Shown here in pieces: positions 12,601 through 24,600 of a DNA stretch of 64,000 nucleotides. Every line of letters begins with the position of its first letter. Position 1 is the stretch's first letter. The DNA is from Heliopora coerulea. Lineage: Eukaryota; Cnidaria; Anthozoa; Scleralcyonacea; Helioporidae. Location: assembly GCA_030142905.1 (NCBI GenBank), contig JASJOG010000003.1, positions 3,036,001 to 3,100,000 of the forward strand, given 5' to 3'. The notes under the pieces are model-generated. The model ran no database searches. It was not told where the DNA came from and saw only the letters and a list, made by a program, of their open reading frames with translations. The position numbers were made by a program, and so were the translations under genes.

Positions 12601-15600
12601 GACTAGTGAATGTCCTTTTTACTTCTCTTAAACGTTTTTAAGTAATTATAGTTTTTAAAGGTATCATTTTTTTGTCATAAAACACCAAAAATGTTCTACC
12701 CTCTGAAAACATTAAAACACTAGCTCCGTTATGTCGCGTTTAGAATCGGAATGGCTTTGATAATACTCTGATTACAAAACATTATGTATTCATTTGTTTT
12801 GAAGGCACAATTCTTTCGTTGGGAGAAGTCAGTCCCGACGTATTTTAAAGCTTGGTTGCATAAGTTTTGATAGACTTTGTGTGCTAAGACACGAGCGTGA
12901 GAAATATTGCATAATAAGCCTAACAAATATTTTTACTAATTATCAAGAAAGCCATATCATGCATGGATTCTTGAATGATTAACGCGTATTTCCCATATTT
13001 TACCATATCAATATATTTTAGAGCATGCATTCTAAAACAACCGCGGACCTTCTTAATGATGATGACGAGCATAACCATAATCACGGACATGGAAAAATTG
13101 GTGTTTGGATCAGGCGGAGACGTGTAGATGGGGCACTCAACAGGATTCCAGTAGATTTTTATCCGAAACTTTGGAAAATTTTTGAGAAGGTATGATTTGC
13201 AACATTGGTAGGGCCAATTCCTGTTTTACTGGGCGAATTCCTATTTTACTTGCGATTGTCAGGGTTAAGTCGGGTTACGATTTAGAAGGTGTACGATATT
13301 CAGGTGGGATGGTAATATGCGAGTATGCCTTCTTCGTGAGCCATATTTGGCAAGTAAGGGTCAGTGAAGTTAGAAATTGAGGTGTACACTGAAGAATTGA
13401 GTCACGATCTTTCACCCTAATCTCTGTTATGTTAAAGAGTAGTTGAGGGGACTTTAGCCAAAATTGTCTCCATTCAAATATAACCGTGATTTGAGCTTAG
13501 ACATTATGAAATAGAAAATTTTATGACCTGTGAAATTTTTATGACTTTGAGTTTCCTAAACAAACACGTTTGGCAAAACGTGCAGTGCCCTAATCCATCA
13601 ACACAATATCCTCTTAGACATTTTAACCACAGTGGTTGAGCCTTTCTTTTCTTGCATCCTCAAATCGCGAGATCGGCGACAATACGGACAATCCATAAAG
13701 CTACTTTCGTGCAATTCTCAAGCGCTTTCCGCTCTTTCCTTCCATGGTCACAACATCTCTAAGCCCGCCAAGTAAACGCTCAATAGAGCGTCTTGTTGAT
13801 ATTAGATTCAAAAGCTATTACGAGACCCTGCTTGTATCTCAACTATTAGATCAATGAATTAGTAAACCTAGTCTAGGACGCAATTCCTAGAGATTTGCGA
13901 GGGTAAAAAATCTTCATCTCCTCTCGAATCCGCACACAATAGTGATCCTTTTTAACAATTTACCATACAACATGGCAGCAATGACGTCGTGCGACCTCTC
14001 CGATGGAGGGGGCCAAATTCTTGAATTTTCCGACAAATAGATTGATCTAGTTTGAGGTACGCTTATTTTGAGAGGCATTTTGATCAAGAATTTTTTGTTT
14101 TGATTTTGGTAAAGAAAAACCCTTTTAATTTTGATAACACCAAAGTTTTATCGCAGTTCCTCTTGCCACTATATGAGAAAAGTGTGCTGTAATTGAGCAT
14201 TACCGCCATTACGTAAATATTCCGATTGTATTATCCACCCTCGTACGCCATAATATTAATGCATTAAATCGGTACAACTCGTACGTTTATCCAAATTCTA
14301 AGTTCTGCAGGGCAGTCCAGGAAAGCTGAACAAGCTATACAGTAACATTACTATTACAATATGCTACATTCAGGCTGTCGTTGGACAACCTATAGACCTC
14401 GCCAAATCGGGATTTTACTAAGGGGGGTCTGGGGGCATGCTCCCCCAGAAAATTTTAAAATCTTGCTATCCTTAAACACCATTTCTAGCAATCCCAGACG
14501 ACAATTTCTGTCAAAAATGCTCGGTAAATTGATTGTCATTTTGCGCTTGTTTTCTATAAAAAACGTTGCTCGGTAATGAAAAACAAAGTATCGTAACTCC
14601 TCAGACTGAGACGTATTCATGGAGACGAAGTTCGAGAAATCAGAAATTACTGACTCATTGAAAGGCAACCAGTTTAATTTATGTTCTGCTTATTCCCTTC
14701 ATCGGTTTACCACTGGCGCCATTTTTAACTGGGTCTCCGAAGGATGTCTGGTTCTAAATAATCCAAAAATATATGTAATATATTACTCTACGTTGTTTTA
14801 GGAAGGGAATGCTCAATCTACTAATTTATCGTATAGATCGTACTAATTTATCGTATAGATCAAAAAGCTAAAAATACTCGCCTAGCGGCTCGTGGTTTTC
14901 TTACGCTTTTCTCAAGTCTCGCAACATCCCGCTTGTTTGGATCACAGTATCCAAACATGGGAAGTCATTTGGTATCTCTTAAATCTTGTATGGCAAGCAC
15001 TATGAGAATTTGACGAAAATATCTTCCTAGGCTTGTTGTTCCTTGAAGCAGATGTCAATCGGGATTTTCCTATCCCGACGGCGTATTGGTCGGGATTCGG
15101 AATTTTCCAGGAAAATTGGGATGGTTGGACAGTCTGTATACTGTACACTGTTTGATGTTCTAAATTAGCAAACTTTTCTTTACTGAACGTGGCATGGCAT
15201 ATGCATCAACTAGTTTATCATAATCGACATATTTAGTTAAGTTCTCGTTTTACATCACTCGCTCGGTTGCTGGCCCATTGTGGATTTCAGTCTATCCTTC
15301 ACAGTTTTAAGTTTGACACTTTTCGATACTCAATTTTTCGCCGATTTGGCTTAAGTGACGTGATGATGGTCTCTCCTAGGTACAATTCGTGTGTTTTAAT
15401 TTGCTTTAACTTTGTGTTTTAATTTAAACTTTCTCCAGGCGATGACCTTCTTACGAGTAATTCAGTCAGTCACGACAAATACAATGTGATTCGTGATTAT
15501 CGCGCGAGCATCTTGCGCGCACCTCGCACCCCGAGGTGCTGACTGCAAACCGTTCAACGCTAGTCGGCGTTTGGGAGGCAAGGATACGAAGACAGCGCTC

Positions 15601-18600
15601 AGAGATAACATTCTGGGTACGACGTTTGAATCAGCTTTCGCGTTGGATAGATGATTATGCCAGTGAAATGCCTGGTCGGCAAAATTGTATAGTTTACCCG
15701 ACAGCCGTCAAATTTCCGACAGCGTCAAAATTTTCGACAAATATCGACTTAGGAGGGGAACCTTGCCCCCCTGACCCCGCGGCCACGACGCCACTGCCCG
15801 TGGCAGATTACGAAATGCGGATAACGGACAAAATGGTTACGGTTACGCAATTATCATTTTAAATTCGGACGTCTTCACCTTCGTTGTCGTATCAGTGAAG
15901 GACTTCCCTAAGTGTGCTTTCTGTAATAACTGGTTCCTTTTATCGGATGCAACAAATAGCAGAAAAAAATTCCTTTGCGCAGTTTTAATTATCATAAAAG
16001 AAATGTAGAACAGTCATGCAATTAACTTATAATGCGATAATAAGCAAAAGGCCTTAAACTACCCACTTAGTTGACATCGCTGAAGCCGTAACAAGCCTAC
16101 AGTGACCTTGTCACGAGTTGTTGCAGAAAACCAATATCATTATGCGTTTACTTCTTCCCCTGGTTTCTTGTGACAAATCCTTTGCGCAAACCCACAGCTA
16201 GAAATATGGTGACATAAGGTCTATGCCAAACAACGGGGCAGCACAAACAATTTACTGCATCTAACGTAAATTAGCTTATCGTGACAATTTCATTATGTCC
16301 TGTCTTTTTCAACACTTAATAATCTAGTATATGCACCATAATTAATACAATATTGTCAACAAATACGCATATTCCTCTTAAGATATTGAGACCCTTATTT
16401 AATTTTTTGATAATCATGTTAATATGCTAATTCCAGGTTAAGGTCTCATCATTCATTACACCTAGTGATTTATTAGGTCCTTCTCGATAGGAGAACTATT
16501 TAGGTTTACGTCTGGATCAGAATCAATTTGATCTAGTCTTTTATAGGATTCAATAACCAGATCCTGGCTATTAGTTAAAGTCAGTTTATTTGATGTCATC
16601 CAGGCCAAAAGGTTATCTGAATCTTCATTTAACTTTATTGTAATGAAATCTACCGATAAGCAATTTTTGTTTTAAACATTTTATTGAAATAGTTAGTGAT
16701 AAGAATGTTCGACGTTTCCATGTCATCTTGACATCATTATCAAGAAGTACTAAATAATTAAATTAAAAAATTAAAATCCTAGCTAAACAGTTTTGATTTA
16801 ATCGAGTCCGAGTGGGAATTGAAAGATGGTTTTAATTCCCTTATAAACCGCATTTCCTTTAGCTAGGTTTTTAATTTTATTTGTTCTTTTCAAAATTGTT
16901 GTATATATTTGCATACTATTTTACACAATCGCTGCACATATAAGTTAGGTGATTTTAGTCTATTTAGTACTTCTCGATAATGATGTCAAGATGACATCGA
17001 AACGTAAAAATGTAATCAAATCGATGTTAGAATTAATGAATCGTCATATTTGATGAGGTGCAGGTTAAATACGATATTACGAAGTTCAAATTCGATATTA
17101 CGTTATTCAAATATGACATCGTCTAATCCACTATTAACCAGGTAAAGATAAAGAAAAACCAAATAGATTTCTGCATTTGGATACTGTGGTCCAAACACAC
17201 GGAATATTGCTATGTTTTCAGCTTTTCTAAGAAAGTCGAACTGTTGCAACGTCTCTTGTTGTCCATTCGTTTTTATCACTTGAATTACAAGTGATAATAA
17301 ATATGAACTGCTCAAAATGTTATTTAAACTGCATTACATTAAATGCGAACTGCATGTAGTCATTGATTGAATTTTGGTCAAAGTTGGAACAATCGTGTAG
17401 GCTGCAATACTGTGACGCCTTAGTAATATTAACTGAATATTTAGAGTATGTTAACAGATAGACTGCATGTTTTCAGCGAACGTATTTTGAACGAGCCTAT
17501 ACGATCTCTGGGCATGTAGTATCAATGATGCGAATTGAAAAAGAGCACTGGTATTTTACTCAATTAAGCGAAATCCGACATTAATAAGCTCATATAATGA
17601 TGGTAGAATTGAAAAAGTTGTCAGCAAACGACTAATTGACCATTAACCTAAATCTTTTAATTAGTGCGTTGTTTTATATCCTGTTCTTTCAGTGTACTGG
17701 TCTTTCAATCGAAGGACACTTTCTCCCAAATACTATCATTCAAGAGGTAAGTTTTTTTTCTGGCTTTCAGTTTATCTTTCTTTATAACAAATGAAGTGGG
17801 AAAGGGCAAAATGAAAAGCAGAAAATTTGCTCCTTTCAGTGGGGTGTCCAAGAAAATTTTGTCTATTTAAAAGGCTCGGAAACTACCAAAACCTTATTTT
17901 CTACTGCAAAAATTGTAAAAACGACATAATTTGAGCGCCAACGTTGGCCAAGGTTAGACTAGTCCCAGGTCTCTCTATTGCCTTTGCACGCGCAAGTCGG
18001 CACACGAAATGTGTGCTGGTGATTAGAAGGTTCGAAATAGTTGTACAGTTACCAAGAACAAATAATATTTTCTTAATTTTACGTAACTTTTTATTTAAGT
18101 TTATCATGGGCTGGCTGTGCGGCGGCCGCCGAACTGCTTGTCTCGCGAATAAGTCCCAGCGGACGAATAGCTTCATCCACCTTTTGAATTCACCTTATAG
18201 TGTCATTCCAGGCAGTCAGATTTGAGTTCGGTTTTTGAAAGCATGGGATTGCGTGATTCACTGACCCACTCGGTCGTACTTTACCTTCCTCGGAAACGTG
18301 AACAATAACACATTTGAATTCTAGAATTTAATTCTATTTCATTACATTATATTTTATACAGATGACTCCTGGTGAGATGAAATTTGCTCTTCGTGTCGAG
18401 ACTGCGTTGAACTGTATTCCACAACCAGAATATCGTCAACTCATGGTGGAAGCGCTGATGATTATATCCTTGGTAGTAGAAACTTACCCAAAACAATCTC
18501 TTGGCGAGGTCATTGCTGTCGATGAAATTGTAAAAGAAGCTCACATTCTCTTCCTTGAAGACCAGGTACTGCATTAATCAATCTAGAAGTTTTAATATTT

Positions 18601-21600
18601 TGTTTTGAAAGTTTATACTTTCATAACCCAGTAGAAAGTTAAACCACTTGCGATATAGAAATGATGAGCTTGTTAACGTTACTGCAGCTATAGAGATCAT
18701 ATATTAACTGGAGGGGACATTGTAGCTAATTTAAAACAGTTATTAACATACAGGTTACAGTTGTCAAGGTTACGTAAAGGTTAATCATTGGTCACGAATG
18801 TGAAAAAGGATTTAACATCACGAGTGAATCTTAACGGGAACGAAGGGCTGTCGGCACCAAGTGGCTGTTCAAGCTTAACGAGATGAATACGGTCAACGGC
18901 AGTTTTCGTTACTCTAAGAGCCTGTTCAACAAAAGCAATCTTAATTGTCGTTTCATTTACCTTTAAGAGTTTCAAATTTAAGAATAATTAAATGCTCTTG
19001 AAATGAAGCACAGTTTATGCCTCTCTGTTCTCGACAAGTATTTGGCGACTATTTTATGTTTTTTTAACACGTAATTCTGGCCGATTAAAGATAAGAACGA
19101 CTGGATCTTTCTCTGTCATGTCAAATTTATTTACGAGTGCCATTACCTTGAGTCGAGAAAGTGGGAGGTTATTAAAAGTAAACAAATCACGAGAGGTCAA
19201 ACTTTGAAAACAAATTTCTAAAATGATTTTTATAAGATTGTGGCCTGTAAATCGAACCTAAAACCGCTGACCACTGCTGTTGTGCAGGCACACCCCACAA
19301 ATTTAGCCCTCCGGTGACGTGACAACTTCTGCTGATGAATAAAATCGTCTTGCGTTAGCCAGAGTAAAATACATAAGGTCGACTACCGTCCCCGACGACT
19401 TCACGGCGATCTATTAGTGAATGGACATGATCGCGGATGATCGCGAGTCGACAAGCTCCTCATCTTTGTGTGTACCAGAGTCGCTACCAGATTCTTCTGG
19501 TTCAACTACTACAGATTCCAGCTTCCTATATCTCCGTGAAGATATATTTTATTGGAAGGGGGATTTGAAGGAGCTAAAGCACTTCGTAGAAGCCGATCTA
19601 AAGTTGATCGGTAAATGGACATCACCAGGAGGCGATACGAAGAAATTCCTGAATAAAGAGTTCTGCCTCAAATGGAGAGGTTCCGTCGACCAAAGGCTAT
19701 CCATCGTTCAGGACAACAAACAAAAGTATTTGTACTCTTCTTTGAAGAAATCTGCCCAAAGAAGTATGGAGAAAACACACTTGTTGTCTCCGGATCTTTT
19801 GAGCTTGAAAGGCAATGACCACGTGGCTGATGACGAGAAATCAGATGACGCTGAAGAACACAATCTTGATGCCAACGACGAATCCAACTGCAAGAATTGT
19901 GAACTTCTCAAGCATAAAATATTTAATTTAATGGATCTGGTGAACAAGCTCGAAAGAAAACAAAACGAGACCAGTCAGAGGCTGATCAGTCTTGTTGACG
20001 AGAAATCCAACATGGCGGCCGAACTTGAGCAATTGAAGGTGAGCATCGTGGAGGTTGCTGAAGACAACAGCTGCATCAAATCCGCGCTGGACATCAAACA
20101 AGAGCTGTGGATTGAAGCTAAGACTAAAAAGAAGACGCCCAAGAAGATCATTCCTGTCGCTGCTCCTGCAACTACACAGAACCGTTTCGATTCCCTGGAT
20201 ATTGAGGACTGCCAAGAGTCTAACACTCACACTGAGGATGCTGTCTTGGTTTCTGAGGTGAGCTTTGATTCTCAAATCGGTGACTACCGTAGCCAACATA
20301 AACGGAAATTCTCCCACCTAAAGAAGACGACAACTAACCGAGTGAGACCAAAATTAAGAGATGCGAAAGAAAACAAATGTGGAAATATCTTAGTCATTGG
20401 AGACTCAATGATTAAGAACATTGACCCCAAGAAAATTCAGCGAGCTGGCAAGAAAAAAACCACCTGCCATTCTTACAGTGGTGCCACTATTAACCAGATC
20501 CGTGACAAGATTCAGTTCAACCAGTATGAAAGTCAGCAGTATGACACCATAATCCTCCATGTTGGAACTAACGATCTGGTCCACGAGAAAGAAGATCATG
20601 TAGCCAAGAAAATGGAAAAGCTGATTGAAGAAGTAAAAGCCTGTGCAGAAAATGTTGCAGTCTCCAACATAATCAGGAGGTATGATGGGAAGATTAATAA
20701 TGATAAAATCATCAATTACAATAATTTGTTGCAAAATCTGTGCCAAAAACACAATATCTCTTACATTGACAATAGCTGCATTGACAAACATTTTCTGAAT
20801 GGTTCTTATTTGCACCTAAATAGTAGTGGAGATAGTTTGTTAGGCAGCAAATATTGCAACTACTTACGGTCTGTCCATGTGAAGTACCCGACTGTTATTG
20901 CTGATAATGCCAATGATTTTTTTCGACTGGCTTATCATCAACGGAACAGAGAATGGTCAATGTATCTCAGATACGTGAGCCAACGCCTGAGGTACCAATA
21001 ACTATTTCTACTTTACCAGGCAATAATGTAAGTAGCGTTATGTCTAATGGACTTGGCCCTTTTCCTAATGCTAGAGGCTTTAAAATGGCCTTCCTCAATA
21101 TTGTTAGTCTATCAAAAAAAATTGAGGAATTGAGAATTAGTATGTCAGGAAAAGAGATTGACCTGATAGCTTTTAATGAAACTAGGCTTGATCCAAGTAT
21201 ATCTGACAGCATTGTCAATATAGATGGCTATGATATTGTTCGAAAAGACAGAACAAGAAATGGAGGTGGAGTTTGTGTCTATCTACGTAGCTCTGTCAAT
21301 TACAAGATAAGAAATGATCTTGTTCCCTCAAAATTGGAGGCTGTTTGCTTAGAAATCAACAAACCACATAGTCGACCATTTCTTGTGACTACAGTTTATA
21401 GATCCCAAAGTGTACCAACTGAAGATTTCTTTGATTATTTTGAAAAGCTAATTAAAGCAATTGATGATGAAAACAAAGAAGTGTATATTCTTGGAGATCT
21501 GAATTGTGATTTACTTAAAAAAACTCCAGACACACCAACAAAAATTTTAAAAGCTTACTATGAGTTGTATCAATTGACACAATTAATTGACAGAGCTACT

Positions 21601-24600
21601 CGTATCACAATGACAAGTGCCACCTTAATTGATCATATTTCCACAAACAAGCCAGAAAAGATTTCTCATTCTGGTGTGATTCATACAGGTTTAAGTGATC
21701 ATAGTTTAGTATATGCAATTCAGAAAATATCCATCACTCGAAAGAAAGAAGAAAATGTTGTTGAAATCAGAAACATGAAAAACTTTAATGAAGAACATTT
21801 TATCAATGATTTGCTCAAACAACAATGGGAATATGTTTACTTTTACCCTGATAATGCTAATGATATGTGGATTGTCTGGAAAGATTTATTTCTTGAGGTG
21901 CTTAACAAGCATGCACCACTTTGCCACAAAAAATTGAGGGTAAATAGTGTCCCCTGGCTTACTAGTGAGATAAAAAATCTCATAAATTCAAGAGATAGGC
22001 TTAAGAGGAAGGCCATTATTACTAACCTTGATTCAGATTGGTCAAGCTACAAAGCACTTAGAAATAAAGTAAACATTGGGCTGAGAAATGCAAAAAAAGA
22101 TTACTTTTCCAATAAAATTGCTGCTCAAAAAAATAACCCAAGGGAAGCTTGGAAAACTATTAACCATTTACTGGGCCGTGTAAGTAAACCAACCAAAGTG
22201 AGTGAGCTTAAAGTAGATGGGGTGTCCATTACTAATCCTGCTGATATTCCAGAGAGTTTCAATGACTACTTCTCCACAATAGGCCCCAATTTGGCTAGTA
22301 AAATCAATGACTCTTATCCAAAAAGCTTTCATGAATACATTCCAAAAGCTAAATCAGAGTTTGTTGGATTCAAAGAAATTACAACCAGTCAGCTCTATCA
22401 TCTCCTTCTTGACCTCCCTGCCAATAAACCCACTGGTATAGATAACATCTCTTCGAAAATTCTCAAAATAGCTGCGCCAGTAATTTCGGACTGCTTGACT
22501 TATATCCTTAATCAGGCTATGACACTTTGTTCATTTCCTTCGGAATGGAAAGTGGGCAGAGTACTTCCTCTTTTTAAAAATGGCTGTCGAAATTTGCCTG
22601 GTAACTACAGACCAATTTCGATCCTGCCAACAATTAGCAAAGTATTTGAAAAAATATTATATGAGCAATTGTACACATACTTAACGGACTATAATATTTT
22701 GAGCGAAAATCAATTTGGCTTTCGAAAATTCCACTCAACAGCTTCGGCTCTATTGGATTGTACGAACAACTGGTATATGAATATTGATAAAAGGCTCTTT
22801 AACCTGGTGGTCTTTATCGATTTAAAAAAAGCATTCGATACTGTAGACCATCAAATTTTACTTAGTAAAATGAAGGCATATGGAATAAAAGGAAGTGCTT
22901 TAGCTCTCTTAAAATCTTATCTCTGGGACCGCAGCCAAGTTTGCCAGGTTAATGGGTGTCTCTCATCCCAAAGAAAGATAAAGTGTGGCGTACCTCAAGG
23001 CTCTATTCTGGGACCTTTACTCTTTTTGTTATATATCAATGATTTGCCTCATTGTCTTAAAAATTCAAAACCCTGCTTGTTTGCGGATGACACTAATTTG
23101 ACGACAAGCGGGGAAACAATTGCAGATGTAGAGATCGCAATGAACTCTGACTTAGACACCCTCAAAAAATGGTTAGTCGTCAACAAACTTAGCCTGAATG
23201 TGGCAAAGACTGAATTTATGATCATTGGATCTAAGCCAATGATGAAGAGTATATCAAATTCACTACCCAATATTAAAATTGATGACAAATCAATCAGTCA
23301 AGTTAATGAATGTAAAACTCTTGGGGTAATAATTGATCAGCACTTGTCTTGGAAAAACAACACTAACTATATTTGTAAAAAAATAACTTCAGGAATATCA
23401 GCCCTTAGATGCTTAAAAGATTTCGTTGACAAAGATTCACTATTATCCGTGTACAATTCGACTGTTCGTCCATACTTTGACTACTGTTGTGAAGTATGGG
23501 ATGGTTTTGGTGAAACCCAATCAAAGAGGCTTCAAAAATTGCAAAACAGATCTGCCCGAATAATTACAAATATGAGTAATGATGTAGATCACTCGATTGC
23601 TCTGCACGCATTAAATTGGGAACCTTTGAAAGTTCAAAGGAAAAGGGCAAAGTCAAAAATGATGTTTAAAATATTGAACAACATGGGTCCGAAATGCCTC
23701 TCAAACCTCTTTACCTTTAGAAGCGATGTTTCAGATTATGACCTACGTGATACGTCGCTTAAACTTTCTTTACCAAAACCGCGTACAAACAGCATGAAAA
23801 AAAGCTTTTTGTTTGACGGAGCTAAACTATGGAATAGTTTACCTGAGCAAATAAGAAGGTGCACTTCTTTCACGAGGTTTGAAACTAAAATCGCTGCTCA
23901 CAGTATCGCCTACAGCACTTAACATTTAATTCTGTAAATATACTTTTAATTCTGAATCTATCTTTTCATTACCAAGTCCTAGCTTCCATTGTAAATACCT
24001 TAGCTATTAGCGTAGACCTTAACTAACGAATCTCTTGTAATTTGTACACATTTTTTTTTTTTAATTTTCTCACGCCCTTCGTGGAAACCAGCATATGTTG
24101 TCGAGGCTAGCGTGAATAAATAAAGTTATCATCATCATCATCATGATGGATGTCATGCTCACATAAACAAAAGACGTAATAGTAATATGCATTACCATAA
24201 ATGTTATTTTTCTATATGAATTATCCCTATCCATAGGCGGATTTAGGGGAATGGACCCGGCCCCAACTAAAAAGCAGATAATTCTGTTACAGATGAAATT
24301 TTGACCGGTAATTGCCAACGTGTCCTCACTTTTTTGGAGCCGTTCCCATACTCTTCGCTCGGCCAAAGTCGTCGCAGCCAGTAAACCACAGCCAACTCAA
24401 CAAGGATTTAATCTACAAAATGCGGTGTTGGCTCAGTAAAATGGCTATATCTTGAAAAGTATTGGACCTACTTTCATTCTACGAAGACTGGTTGAAGAGG
24501 AAAGGTAAATGATAATATTTCTTGTAAGAATAAGTTATAAAAAGATTCCCAACTGTTAAATTTAGACGTATAGTATTATTTATACGTATTTAGACGTATT

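Larger units (their letters stand above)
19380..24145 (+). mobile_element. Apparently complete CR1/L2-type LINE retrotransposon
   Basis: A non-LTR retrotransposon in the last PHKA intron, in the same orientation as the host gene. ORF1 (19421-21001) and ORF2 (20953-23922) overlap by 49 nt and have no internal stops. The short 3' UTR carries two AATAAA motifs and ends in an ATC microsatellite (24126-24143) instead of poly(A), typical of the CR1/L2 side of LINE diversity. The 5' end and target duplication could not be fixed. Both reading frames look intact, so the insertion is probably young. Confidence 0.88.
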
